This document shows, piece after piece, positions 23,747 to 31,532 of a stretch of DNA of 34,217 bases. Source of the DNA: Candidatus Methylacidiphilales bacterium (GTDB lineage Bacteria; Pseudomonadota; Gammaproteobacteria; JASGCS01); the NCBI GenBank assembly GCA_030054035.1, contig JASGCS010000012.1:7297-41513 (forward strand), in the 5' to 3' direction. A program made the translations under genes and the position numbers. The notes beneath the pieces are model-generated. The model had not been told where the DNA came from. It saw nothing but the letters and a program-made list of their open reading frames with translations, and did not search any database. Numbering within the stretch: position 1 is the first letter of the stretch; the number at the start of each line of letters is the position of its first letter.

Positions 23747-24670
23747 TTAGCCAAGTGAGATAGCTACTTCTTTAGCAATCATCGCGCTGACACGCACATT
23801 TGACTCTTCAGTAACTCCAGCAATATGGGGGCTGCATAAAAGATTTCTTACTTGGGCAAAAGGCTTAGCTTTTTCCCCTACAATAGGTTCATGCTCAAAT
23901 ACATCAAGCGCCGCTCCAAGAATTTTTTTATTTCTCAATAAATCAATAAGTGCTAGTTCATTGACTATACCACCGCGAGAGGTATTGATAAGACAAGCAG
24001 TAGATTTCATTTTTTCGAGCAAGTCTCGATTGACTAAGTTTTTAGTATTATCAGTAAGTGGTAAGTGTATGCTAATTATATCCGCGCTTGAAAAGAGTTT
24101 AGTCAGAGAAACATTTTCGCACTGTTGTTTGGTAAAAATAGATTGGTCCACAAAAGGATCATGCGCCATCAACGGGCAATTAAAAACCCCAGCTATTCTA
24201 GCGGTCTCCCTTGCAATAGCTCCAAATCCTAAAAATCCAAAAACTTTGCCAGATAGCTCCTGCCCAATCATTTTATTCCTTGGCCATTCGCCATTTGCAG
24301 TTAATTCACTTGAGACAAAAGCATTTCGCAATAAAATAAGTGCGGATCCAATTACATACTCCGCAACAGATCGATCGTTTGACCCTGTCGCAGGAATTAC
24401 TGTAATTGCTCTTTTTTTGCACTCATCAAGTGAGATATTGTCCAACCCTACACCTAATCTACCTACTACCTTCATATGTGGTGCTAGGTTAAGTAATTCA
24501 GCAGTAACTTGGGTACGATTACGGACAATTAACGCATGAGCATTATTTAATTCTCGTTTTAATCTTTCAGGATCATCTACTAGAGTAGCATCAAAAACAA
24601 CTTCATAATTGGACCGTAACGATTCAACCGCTTCAATGTTCATAAACTCAGAAATTACAATTTTTTTCAT
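23747..24670 (-). CDS. slcC: (S)-sulfolactate dehydrogenase (SlcC), D-2-hydroxyacid dehydrogenase family
   Basis: 307 aa, the family of D-3-phosphoglycerate dehydrogenase without the C-terminal ACT domain. NAD motif FGFLGFGAIARETA (144-157) and the catalytic triad Arg232 (NTSRGG), Glu261 (FEHEP) and His282 (SPHIAG), with family spacing. SlcC oxidises (S)-sulfolactate to sulfopyruvate. The assignment comes from its place next to comC and suyAB: in the sulfolactate pathway described in Chromohalobacter salexigens, SlcC and ComC act as a two-enzyme racemase ahead of SuyAB. Start supported by GGGAG 9 nt upstream. Alone, the sequence would only support a 2-hydroxyacid dehydrogenase. Confidence 0.82.
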   Translation of the reverse strand: MKKIVISEFMNIEAVESLRSNYEVVFDATLVDDPERLKRELNNAHALIVRNRTQVTAELLNLAPHMKVVGRLGVGLDNISLDECKKRAITVIPATGSNDRSVAEYVIGSALILLRNAFVSSELTANGEWPRNKMIGQELSGKVFGFLGFGAIARETARIAGVFNCPLMAHDPFVDQSIFTKQQCENVSLTKLFSSADIISIHLPLTDNTKNLVNRDLLEKMKSTACLINTSRGGIVNELALIDLLRNKKILGAALDVFEHEPIVGEKAKPFAQVRNLLCSPHIAGVTEESNVRVSAMIAKEVAISLG

Positions 24671-24682
24671 AACTAATACTCC

Positions 24683-25699
24683 CTATTTTTTAGCTAACTC
24701 ATTTAATTCTTCATACAAAATATTAGAAATGGATAATCCCTGTTGCTTTGCCTTTTCTCGAAAGGTTAATCTTGAGATTCCTGGTAATCTGCCTTGTGGG
24801 GCGGCGATTGCATACTCACGCAACAAATCTTTTACTCTATCCAAATACCCATTACCTTCAGAAATAATCATTGGATTAATAGCAATAAAAGTATGCCCGA
24901 GGTCTGGAAAAGTACCTCCAGGTTCAAGTAATGAATCCGCTTCAACACTTAATTTAGAATTTGTCAAGCATGCACTATACAACTCAACCATAAGTGCTAG
25001 TGCCGAACCTTTAGCTCCACCTATTGCTAAAAGACTTCCTCGCAAAGCTTCTTCCGGATCTGTAGTAGGTTTGCCTTGTTTATCCACCGCCCAATCAGGA
25101 GATATTTTTGTACCTTCTTTTTTTGCTTTGACAATTTTTCCCCGTGCTACTACAGAAAGCGCCATATCAATCACTAAAGGAGATTTATTTTCAGGCATAG
25201 GAAAAGCACATGCAATCGGGTTAGTCCCAAAAAAAGGTTTTATCCCCCCATAAATTGCCATTGCACTTGGAGTATTGCCGCAACACCATCCAATCAGGCC
25301 GGCTTCAGCAAGCTGCTCCACATGCAACCCCGCCTGACCAAAATGGTGTGAATGGCGAATTGTAGAAATTGCAATACCATATTTATTAGCAGATTTTTTG
25401 AGAAAATCTAAAGAAAGAGTAATAGCTGGATAGGAAAAACCATGGTCGGCATCGGCAATTGAAACCACCGGTGTAACTTCTTTGAGACTTGGGATAGCTT
25501 TGGTATTGATCTTTCCTGATTTAATTTGAACTATATATGAACCAACTCTAATAAGCCCATGCCCAACTTGGCCATCAATTTCTGATTGAACTAAAACTCG
25601 AGCAACTTGAAACGCGGTATTCTGATCAACAGAAGCCGATATAAAAGCTTTTGTTGCTAACGCAGTAGCATCATCTATAGATAATGTGATATTACTCAC
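24683..25699 (-). CDS. comC: (R)-sulfolactate dehydrogenase (ComC), malate/L-lactate dehydrogenase type 2 family
   Basis: 338 aa member of the Ldh2/MDG2 family (also malate, lactate and ureidoglycolate dehydrogenases), which does not use a classical Rossmann fold. Family landmarks: DGQVGHGLIRVGSY (42-55), the catalytic region STIRHSHHFGQAG (about 112-124), GTNPIACAFP (about 159-168) and GGAKGSALALMVEL (about 228-241). ComC interconverts sulfopyruvate and (R)-sulfolactate with NADPH. Beside SlcC and SuyAB it would supply the (R)-isomer for desulfonation. The start appears to be GTG at 25699, 8 nt after suyB, with no clear Shine-Dalgarno, consistent with coupling. Confidence 0.82.
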   Translation of the reverse strand: MSNITLSIDDATALATKAFISASVDQNTAFQVARVLVQSEIDGQVGHGLIRVGSYIVQIKSGKINTKAIPSLKEVTPVVSIADADHGFSYPAITLSLDFLKKSANKYGIAISTIRHSHHFGQAGLHVEQLAEAGLIGWCCGNTPSAMAIYGGIKPFFGTNPIACAFPMPENKSPLVIDMALSVVARGKIVKAKKEGTKISPDWAVDKQGKPTTDPEEALRGSLLAIGGAKGSALALMVELYSACLTNSKLSVEADSLLEPGGTFPDLGHTFIAINPMIISEGNGYLDRVKDLLREYAIAAPQGRLPGISRLTFREKAKQQGLSISNILYEELNELAKK

Positions 25700-25707
25700 A
25701 AATTGAG

Positions 25708-26877
25708 TTATGCACTTCTATAAAGTTTTGTCATGACAAATTCTCTATGTCTTAGCGCTTCAGCCGCAGTTATCCTTCCGTTAGCTGTTCTATAAACCAT
25801 GTCAACCAACATATCCCCAGCTTTATCGAGGTCTATTTGTAATGTCATTATTCCGCTTACATCAACATCAATATGCTCTCTCATAGTTCTTACGGTTCTT
25901 GGGTTTGCGGTAATTTTAATAACTGGAATAATTGGATGACCGATGACATTACCTTGTCCAGTCGGAAAAGTATGCACGACAAATCCAGCGGCAGCCATTA
26001 GAGTAACGCATTCTGCCGCAGCAGAAGAACTGTCCATAAAGTACATGCCATTACCTTTTGTAGGGGCCTCAGCGGGCTTAAGCACATCAATAAACTTGAC
26101 GTTTTTACCAATTTTTTCTAAGTTGCCAAGTGCTTTTTCTTCAATAGTTGTCAACCCTCCTTCTATATTTCCCTTGGTGGGCTGACTATCAGATAAATCA
26201 GAAGTTTTATGTTGCTCAATTACTTCAGTTTGATAACTCTGCCAGGTACTGAGAAATTTTGTTGCAATTTCACTTGAAATTGCTTTTTTAGCACAGAGTT
26301 GCTCTGCTCCAGTAAGTTCAGAAGTCTCGCCAAAAACGCCACAAACACCTAATGGTATTAACTTATCATACATATTTCCAACAGTAGGATTTGCACCTAA
26401 ACCAGAAGTAGTATCAGACTCCCCACATTTTGTAGAGACCCATAATTCTGAAATTGAACATTCTTCACGCACTAATTCAGAAGCCTGATGCACAAACTCT
26501 TTTGCCGCGCGAGAGGCGTTCATAATTGTCTCAAAATCTCCATGCTGTTCAATTGAGAATCCAATTACTGGCTTTCCAGTTTTAGCAATTCCATCTACGA
26601 CAATTTTTGTCCAACCTGGCTCAATGCCGATTACTACACAAGCAGCTACATTTGGATTTGCTCCAGTACCAATAATTGTTCTAAAGTGTAATTCTAGATC
26701 TTCGCCAAACTGTAAGCGACCATAAGAATGAGATAGCGCTATAGTGCCAAACACATTCGCAGCCACAGCCTCACATGCTGCATTTGATAAATCATCTACC
26801 GGTAATATCGCAACATGATTACGAACACCTACTCTTTTATTACTTCTGCGATAACCATAAAATATATTTTTTGACAT
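25708..26877 (-). CDS. suyB: (R)-sulfolactate sulfo-lyase, large subunit (SuyB)
   Basis: 389 aa, UxaA-family hydrolase domain (the altronate/galactarate dehydratase catalytic fold). Segments such as [17 protein letters not shown] (17-33), [69 protein letters not shown] and the end [12 protein letters not shown] match SuyB as I know it. Conserved Cys in TKCGESDT is a likely iron or cluster ligand. With SuyA it splits (R)-3-sulfolactate into pyruvate and sulfite. The start is ATG 26877, not an in-frame TTG at 26895, because AAAGGGGA lies 5 nt ahead; this leaves an 11-nt gap after suyA rather than an overlap. Confidence 0.88.
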   Translation of the reverse strand: MSKNIFYGYRRSNKRVGVRNHVAILPVDDLSNAACEAVAANVFGTIALSHSYGRLQFGEDLELHFRTIIGTGANPNVAACVVIGIEPGWTKIVVDGIAKTGKPVIGFSIEQHGDFETIMNASRAAKEFVHQASELVREECSISELWVSTKCGESDTTSGLGANPTVGNMYDKLIPLGVCGVFGETSELTGAEQLCAKKAISSEIATKFLSTWQSYQTEVIEQHKTSDLSDSQPTKGNIEGGLTTIEEKALGNLEKIGKNVKFIDVLKPAEAPTKGNGMYFMDSSSAAAECVTLMAAAGFVVHTFPTGQGNVIGHPIIPVIKITANPRTVRTMREHIDVDVSGIMTLQIDLDKAGDMLVDMVYRTANGRITAAEALRHREFVMTKLYRSA

Positions 26878-26888
26878 AGTATCCCCTT

Positions 26889-27176
26889 TTACCAACGTTT
26901 AGTTTTTAAATTGTGAACATGTACATGGTCGCCTTTTTTAATAGGCGCCACTACCTTACCGATATCTGCACCATATTTAATTACGGTATCTCCTACTGCG
27001 AGATCGACGAGCGCTATCTTATGACCAATTGGCGCGCTCTGATTGCAGGTAAGTGAAAAAGTAGCTCCGGAATCTAACACAGCACAATGCATAGTTGTGT
27101 TCTTTTCCAAGCCTTCAATAACAATCACACCAACAGAATCGCCAGAATGATGTACTAATAAGTGAGGTTTATTCAT
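26889..27176 (-). CDS. suyA: (R)-sulfolactate sulfo-lyase, small subunit (SuyA)
   Basis: 95-residue SAF-domain protein, the size of SuyA and of the UxaA N-terminal domain as a separate chain. Recognised pieces are [18 protein letters not shown] near 5-22, [20 protein letters not shown] near 50-69, DIGKV and the C-terminal [10 protein letters not shown]. It is the partner of SuyB in C-S bond cleavage. It is the first gene of the long minus-strand operon; start ATG 27176 has GGAG 6 nt upstream, and two TATAAT boxes lie at 27213-27218 and 27222-27227 on this strand. Confidence 0.87.
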   Translation of the reverse strand: MNKPHLLVHHSGDSVGVIVIEGLEKNTTMHCAVLDSGATFSLTCNQSAPIGHKIALVDLAVGDTVIKYGADIGKVVAPIKKGDHVHVHNLKTKRW

Positions 27177-27267
27177 AAATGTTTCTCCGAAGTGTTAGTT
27201 CTAGTTAAAAAGATTATATATATTATACATGAATGGAGGTTTAAATTAAGTAAAATATAAGGGTACT
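27177..27267. promoter_or_regulatory. Divergent promoter/operator region between suyA and the GntR regulator
   Basis: This 91-bp gap holds the promoters of the desulfonation operon (leftward) and of the regulator gene (rightward). On the minus strand two TATAAT hexamers lie at 27213-27218 and 27222-27227. The stretch 27213-27228 is a near-symmetric run of TA steps, of the AT-rich kind often bound by HutC-type GntR proteins. TAAAAT at about 27249-27254 may be the rightward -10. The close spacing suggests the regulator controls both directions. No clean -35 is visible, so exact start sites are uncertain. Confidence 0.45.
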
Positions 27268-27987
27268 ATGCCACACCACCCTACATACAGCCCACTCTAT
27301 CAACAAATATACACAACATTATTAATGTGGATTAACAGCGGTAGATGGAAATTAAATCAAAAACTACCCAGCGAACCTGATCTAGCTTTAGAGCTTAATG
27401 TGAGCACCGGGACAATTCGAAAAGCGCTTGATCAACTATCCAATGAAAAAGTTGTGATCAGAAAACAAGGGAAAGGAACATATCTCAATGAATTGAATGT
27501 TGAAACAAACTTATTTTTATACTTTAAGTTCTATGATCTGGTTGGTAAAAGAATTCATCCAACCAGCAAGTTTATTTCAAAAAAAACAACAAGTCTTGGA
27601 AATAATTTAGCCAAGCATTTTAATGCAAAACCAAACGAGCAGGCACTTACCATTACCAGACTTAGATTAAACAACAATGTACCATTAATTTATGAAACAA
27701 TAACTCTACCGTTTTCAATTTATGGTCCATCAATTGAAAGAGAAGAAATCCCCAATACGTTATATCAATTTCTACAAAAAAAATATTTTGTCACAATTCA
27801 GAAAGCGCATGAGACTATATCAATTGAGTCTCCTACTCCTGAAATCGTCAAACTTTTAGCAATCAAACCCTCATGTCAATTGCTTAAAATTGTTAGAAAC
27901 GCTGAAGATTTGAAAGGAAGAATTGTTGAACATAGAGTCACCTTCGCTAATACCTCACTTGCGCAGTATAAAATCACACTAGGTTAA
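27268..27987 (+). CDS. GntR-family transcriptional regulator, HutC/UTRA type
   Basis: 239 aa. The N-terminal winged helix-turn-helix (about residues 6-72) has the GntR pattern: KLPSEPDLALELNVSTGTIRK-type recognition helix, then RKQGKGTYL for the wing. From about 95 to 235 a UTRA ligand-binding domain follows (RLRLNNNVPLIYETITLP, then IRNAEDLKGRIVEHR-like end). HutC-type proteins usually repress an operon and release DNA on binding the substrate or an intermediate. It is divergent from suyA and 68 nt upstream of the aminotransferase gene, so it may sense a sulfonate or a polyamine. Ligand unknown. A weak AAGGG lies close to ATG 27268. Confidence 0.9.
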   Translation: MPHHPTYSPLYQQIYTTLLMWINSGRWKLNQKLPSEPDLALELNVSTGTIRKALDQLSNEKVVIRKQGKGTYLNELNVETNLFLYFKFYDLVGKRIHPTSKFISKKTTSLGNNLAKHFNAKPNEQALTITRLRLNNNVPLIYETITLPFSIYGPSIEREEIPNTLYQFLQKKYFVTIQKAHETISIESPTPEIVKLLAIKPSCQLLKIVRNAEDLKGRIVEHRVTFANTSLAQYKITLG

Positions 27988-28014
27988 CTAAAGTATATTG
28001 TATCTGCAGTAGTA

Positions 28015-28055
28015 TTAACAGTATAATTAAACATACTATACCTTAAGATAATACT
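28015..28055 (+). promoter_or_regulatory. Promoter and imperfect inverted repeat upstream of the aminotransferase gene
   Basis: TTAACA (28015-28020) with TATACC (28037-28042) at 16 nt spacing is the best sigma70-type pair, giving a very short leader before ATG 28056. Between them, 28021-28042 begins GTATAAT and ends with the partly symmetric ACTATAC, arms that could be a GntR-type operator overlapping the promoter. No Shine-Dalgarno precedes the ATG. Read by eye only. Confidence 0.35.
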
Positions 28056-29426
28056 ATGATACCTGAAAGTCGAATAAACAAAATTAAAGCAAATGAAAAT
28101 ATAAGGTTTATCAAACAAAATCCTCACTCTGTTGCTTTACATACTTCAGCAAAGCATTTGTGGCAAGGGGTGCCAATGCACTGGATGGCAGATTGGTCTA
28201 CCCCAGTGCCTTTGTTTGTTTCTAATGCAAGAGGCGCTACATTTAATGATGTGGATGGACACACCTTAATAGATTTTTGTTTAGGTGATACCGGGTCAAT
28301 GTTTGGGCATTCACCAGAACCAATAGCTAACGCTATAAAAGACCAAGCAAATCAAGGGTACACGTATATGCTCCCCACAGAAGATGCAATTATTGCTTCA
28401 AACTTGCTGAGCAAAAGATTTGGACTTGACTATTGGCAATTCACCACTACTGCAAGTGACGCAAATCGAGCTGTGATCAGATGGGCAAGGGAAATCACGG
28501 GAAGAAAATTAATTCTTTGTTTTGACGGTTGCTATCATGGGATTGTAGAAGATACGCTCGTGCGTTACTCAGCAGAGGCCCCACATGGTACCAAAATGAG
28601 GGAAGGTTTGATTGGGCAAGTTTACGAACTTTCAGAATACAGTCGATCCATTCCTTTTAATGATCTTACTTTATTGGAAGACGCATTACGAAACAGAACA
28701 ATTGCCGCGGTAATTACTGAGCCCGTTATGACCAATGTGGGTATGGTATTACCTGAGCCAGGATTTTTGCACTCGCTAAGATCGCTTACCAAGCAATACG
28801 GGACATTACTAATAGTTGATGAGACACATACTATTTCAACTGGCATTGGTGGTTGCACCTCAGAATGGAAATTGCAACCGGATTTTTTTACCCTAGGTAA
28901 GCCCATCGCAGGCGGATTACCTTGTGGAGTATATGGAGTTACTCAAGAAATCTCAGAAAAAATGAACCAGATTAAAAATAATAAAACTCATAGTACTGAC
29001 GGACATGGACATAGTGGCATGGGGACTACCCTATCAGCCAATGCCTTCACCCTTCACTTAGTTAAAGTAAACCTTGAAGAAGTCATGACGGAAAAAGCCT
29101 ATGAAGATATGAAATCAAAAGCCACCGTACTAGCTAACGGAATTACAGAAGTAATTTCTAGAAAATCACTGCCTTGGTGTGTTACTAACATTGGTTCAAG
29201 AACTGAATTTCAATTTTGCTCTTCCCCTCCAAAGACTGGGAAAGAGGCAATTTCTGCATTTAATGACTCGCTCTCCCAAGCAATCCACTTATTTTTAATC
29301 AATAGGGGTATCTTAATTACCCCTTTTCACAACATGATGTTGGTTTGTCCAGAAACCACAGCGCAAGATATTCAAAAGTTAATTGACTGTTTTGAACAAG
29401 TTACCAAGGAGTTACTTCATGATTAA
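28056..29426 (+). CDS. Class III PLP-dependent aminotransferase (glutamate-1-semialdehyde aminomutase-like)
   Basis: 456 aa, fold type I PLP enzyme of the class III group. Schiff-base Lys282 in TLGKPIAGGLPCG, cofactor Asp255 in LLIVDETHT, and WAREITGRKLILCFDGCYHG (143-162) are typical of the HemL-like subgroup. It is not HemL of tetrapyrrole synthesis: the N-terminus and substrate region (PMHWMADWSTPVPLF) differ, and it is paired with a glutamine-synthetase-like gene, a frequent arrangement in amine catabolism. It overlaps that gene by 8 nt. A role in removing the amino group of a polyamine or related amine is likely; an aminotransferase feeding sulfopyruvate from cysteate is a less likely alternative. 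Confidence 0.82.
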   Translation: MIPESRINKIKANENIRFIKQNPHSVALHTSAKHLWQGVPMHWMADWSTPVPLFVSNARGATFNDVDGHTLIDFCLGDTGSMFGHSPEPIANAIKDQANQGYTYMLPTEDAIIASNLLSKRFGLDYWQFTTTASDANRAVIRWAREITGRKLILCFDGCYHGIVEDTLVRYSAEAPHGTKMREGLIGQVYELSEYSRSIPFNDLTLLEDALRNRTIAAVITEPVMTNVGMVLPEPGFLHSLRSLTKQYGTLLIVDETHTISTGIGGCTSEWKLQPDFFTLGKPIAGGLPCGVYGVTQEISEKMNQIKNNKTHSTDGHGHSGMGTTLSANAFTLHLVKVNLEEVMTEKAYEDMKSKATVLANGITEVISRKSLPWCVTNIGSRTEFQFCSSPPKTGKEAISAFNDSLSQAIHLFLINRGILITPFHNMMLVCPETTAQDIQKLIDCFEQVTKELLHD

Positions 29427-30801
29427 TAGCCATCCACAAACTGATTTTGCTCACCCAGAAGAAATAAACACTTTTCTTTCTGCTCACCCTGAGATTTCAT
29501 TATTTGAAATTTTTCTCGTTGATCCAAATGGAGTGCTTAGAGGTAAATGGTTAAAACGAGAGGAAGTTGCTGCGATATACCAAGAAGGTAGACCACTTCC
29601 CGCTTCCATTCATTCACTAAATACATTAGGTGAGGATGTAGTTGAAACAGGATTAATCTGGGATGTTGCAGATTGTGATTGTAGGGCATACCCAATTGCA
29701 AACTCAATCAGAATACAACCTTGGCGATCACTCCCTACTGCAAGTATACAAATCATGATGCATCCTACCGAAGGGATGCCTGCCTATTCTGGCGATCCAA
29801 GAGGGGTTCTGCTTAACTTGCTCCAGCGTTTGGCAATAGATGACCTAATCCCAGATATTGCGATTGAGTATGAATTTTATATAATTGATCCAACAAAAAA
29901 ACTAGCTAGTCAAAAAGGCACTCCATTTTATGCTCCGCTTGACGAACTTAACCAAGTATATGATCTTAATGGTATAAACAACAATGAAAAATTTTTTACA
30001 GATATATACCGATCCTGTGAAGAACAACGACTACCTGTACGCACCGCAATTTCTGAATATGGTCCTGGACAACTGGAAATTACGCTTGAACATCAGGCCA
30101 ACGCATTGCTTGCAGTAGATCAAGCCATTGCACTCAAACATCTTATAAAACAAGTAGCAAGAAAATATAATTACCTTGCTACTTTTATGGCAAAGCCTTT
30201 TAGTGAGCTGAGTGGAAGTGGGATGCATCAACATATCAGCCTTGTTGATACGCACCATCAAAATCTTTTTGCAAGTGAGCGACCTTCAGGTAGTGAATTA
30301 ATGCATCACGCTATAGCAGGAATACTACAACACGCTCAAGAGTGCGTTGCAATTTTTTGTCCGACTGGAAATTCTTACAAAAGATTTCAATCACTAAGTT
30401 ATGCCCCAACCCATAATAATTGGGGAGTGAATAACAGGACTGTTTCTGTACGAATACCCACTGGATCATCACAGTCAAGACATCTTGAACATAGAATTTG
30501 CGGAGCCGATGCTAATCCTTATATTACATTAGCGGCAACTCTAGCTTGCATGTATCAAGGCATTCAACTTAAACTTCAACTTCCTCCAGAACAAAAAGGC
30601 AACGCCTATGATGACGCTTCATGTCCGACTCTTTCCTTCCAATGGCAGGAAGCCCTTGATCATTTCTCCAAATCAACTTTATTAGAATCTATGCTTGGGG
30701 AATCTTTTCATTCTATCTATCATAAGATAAAAACACAAGAATGTAAATCTTATAACTCCCAAGTTACTCAACTAGACCATGGTTGGTACTTTAATATTTA
30801 A
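29419..30801 (+). CDS. Glutamine-synthetase-family ligase, gamma-glutamylpolyamine synthetase-like (PuuA/SpuI)
   Basis: 460 aa from ATG 29419, chosen over an in-frame TTG at 29383 because AAGGAG lies 8 nt upstream; it overlaps the aminotransferase stop by 8 nt. The glutamine-synthetase catalytic barrel is clear: metal-binding Glu150 and Glu152 (IEYEFYI), Glu213 and Glu220 (SEYGPGQLEI), and His270 (GSGMHQHISL), then the ATP/glutamate region SYAPTHNNWGVNNRTVSVRIP. No adenylylation-site motif of GlnA (NLYDLPP) is visible. Length and the neighbours fit enzymes that join glutamate to putrescine or other amines in the gamma-glutamyl route. The exact amine is not readable from the sequence. Confidence 0.83.
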   Translation: MINSHPQTDFAHPEEINTFLSAHPEISLFEIFLVDPNGVLRGKWLKREEVAAIYQEGRPLPASIHSLNTLGEDVVETGLIWDVADCDCRAYPIANSIRIQPWRSLPTASIQIMMHPTEGMPAYSGDPRGVLLNLLQRLAIDDLIPDIAIEYEFYIIDPTKKLASQKGTPFYAPLDELNQVYDLNGINNNEKFFTDIYRSCEEQRLPVRTAISEYGPGQLEITLEHQANALLAVDQAIALKHLIKQVARKYNYLATFMAKPFSELSGSGMHQHISLVDTHHQNLFASERPSGSELMHHAIAGILQHAQECVAIFCPTGNSYKRFQSLSYAPTHNNWGVNNRTVSVRIPTGSSQSRHLEHRICGADANPYITLAATLACMYQGIQLKLQLPPEQKGNAYDDASCPTLSFQWQEALDHFSKSTLLESMLGESFHSIYHKIKTQECKSYNSQVTQLDHGWYFNI

Positions 30802-31460
30802 TCGATATAAAAGATAAAATCAAATTTCAATCTATTAAGTGAAGAGCAACTAAAATCCCTCACTTCACATTGAACAGGCGTAACAGCTCTGAACACAAAC
30901 TCACCATATTCTTTTAGAGGGACAACAGGTCCTATTCCTAACTCAGTGAAGAAAAGTGACCCATTAGTTTTTGAACTATTAGCTTTACCTAGACTTACAG
31001 ATACTAATACACCTAAGCCACGCTCATCCCTATATCCGAATTGCCCAACAATAGCAACAGAAGAAACCACAACTCTATGCGATGACTTTAAGATAGTTCG
31101 CCTACCAATTTCAAGACCGCCTCCACCAATAAATCTATCAGCTCCAACAGGTTTCAAATAACCGACTTCAAAACTTTGAGAACCCCACCGCGAACGATTA
31201 ATAATTTTATCATTAGTAACTTTGAGATCTTTTGTAGAAAAAGAAACAACAGAATCTGCATAATTTTCCACAGCCTTATTAATGTAAGATACATCTGCTG
31301 TATTACTGAATGACATACCTAAATAAATCCCATTAAATGTATTCCTAGGAACATATTCAATACTCCGTACTCCAACGAGCAAACCACGAGATTCCTCATC
31401 CTCTGCCACTGCCACCAATGACATCAAACTACACACCAACACTAACAAACTTTTATACAT
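30798..31460 (-). CDS. Putative outer-membrane beta-barrel protein, unknown function
   Basis: 220 aa, no family recognised. Residues 1-19 form a Sec signal peptide (MYKSLLVLVCSLMSLVAVA, then EDEE). The mature part alternates polar and hydrophobic residues with many Gly, Ser and Val (SFEVGYLKPVGADRFIGGGGLEIGRR, VAIVGQFGYRDERGLGVLVSVSLG), as in small beta-barrels, and ends in a hydrophobic-aromatic strand (LKFDFIFYID). Two cysteines near 199 and 205 could pair. Start has AGG about 8 nt upstream and TAAAAT near 31470. Its stop shares 4 nt with the stop of the glutamine-synthetase-like gene (30798-30801). It is divergent from the TpsB gene and may be co-regulated with it. Confidence 0.6.
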   Translation of the reverse strand: MYKSLLVLVCSLMSLVAVAEDEESRGLLVGVRSIEYVPRNTFNGIYLGMSFSNTADVSYINKAVENYADSVVSFSTKDLKVTNDKIINRSRWGSQSFEVGYLKPVGADRFIGGGGLEIGRRTILKSSHRVVVSSVAIVGQFGYRDERGLGVLVSVSLGKANSSKTNGSLFFTELGIGPVVPLKEYGEFVFRAVTPVQCEVRDFSCSSLNRLKFDFIFYID

Positions 31461-31482
31461 TAAGAAACCTATTTTAACCTAA

Positions 31483-31498
31483 ATACCAAGCATGGTAT
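31483..31498. promoter_or_regulatory. Inverted repeat in the divergent gap between the barrel protein and TpsB genes
   Basis: ATACCA (31483-31488) and TGGTAT (31493-31498) are exact complements separated by AGCA. The repeat is centred in the 72-bp gap between starts at 31460 (-) and 31533 (+). A TATACT box at 31504-31509 lies just to the right as likely -10 for the TpsB gene. Position and symmetry suit an operator, but the arms are short enough to arise by chance. Confidence 0.35.
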
Positions 31499-31532
31499 CA
31501 TGCTATACTTAATAACATTTTGATAATTCATA

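Noticed and set aside
23961-25253. Long plus-strand open frames opposite slcC and comC
   Set aside because: They are antisense to conserved genes with intact catalytic motifs and have no family features of their own.
26878-26895. Longer SuyB from TTG at 26895
   Set aside because: The added residues encode the ribosome-binding site; ATG 26877 gives the family N-terminus MSKNIFYGY.
25708-27176. Altronate dehydratase UxaA split into two genes
   Set aside because: Detailed motif matches to SuyA and SuyB and the adjacent slcC and comC fit sulfolactate lyase better; no uxaB or uxaC is present.
29383-29418. Longer synthetase from TTG at 29383
   Set aside because: AAGGAG just upstream of ATG 29419 and a typical 8-nt overlap with the preceding stop fix the later start.
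28056-29426. HemL (glutamate-1-semialdehyde aminomutase) of haem synthesis
   Set aside because: Only the cofactor-binding core is shared; substrate-region sequence and the overlapping synthetase gene indicate amine metabolism.
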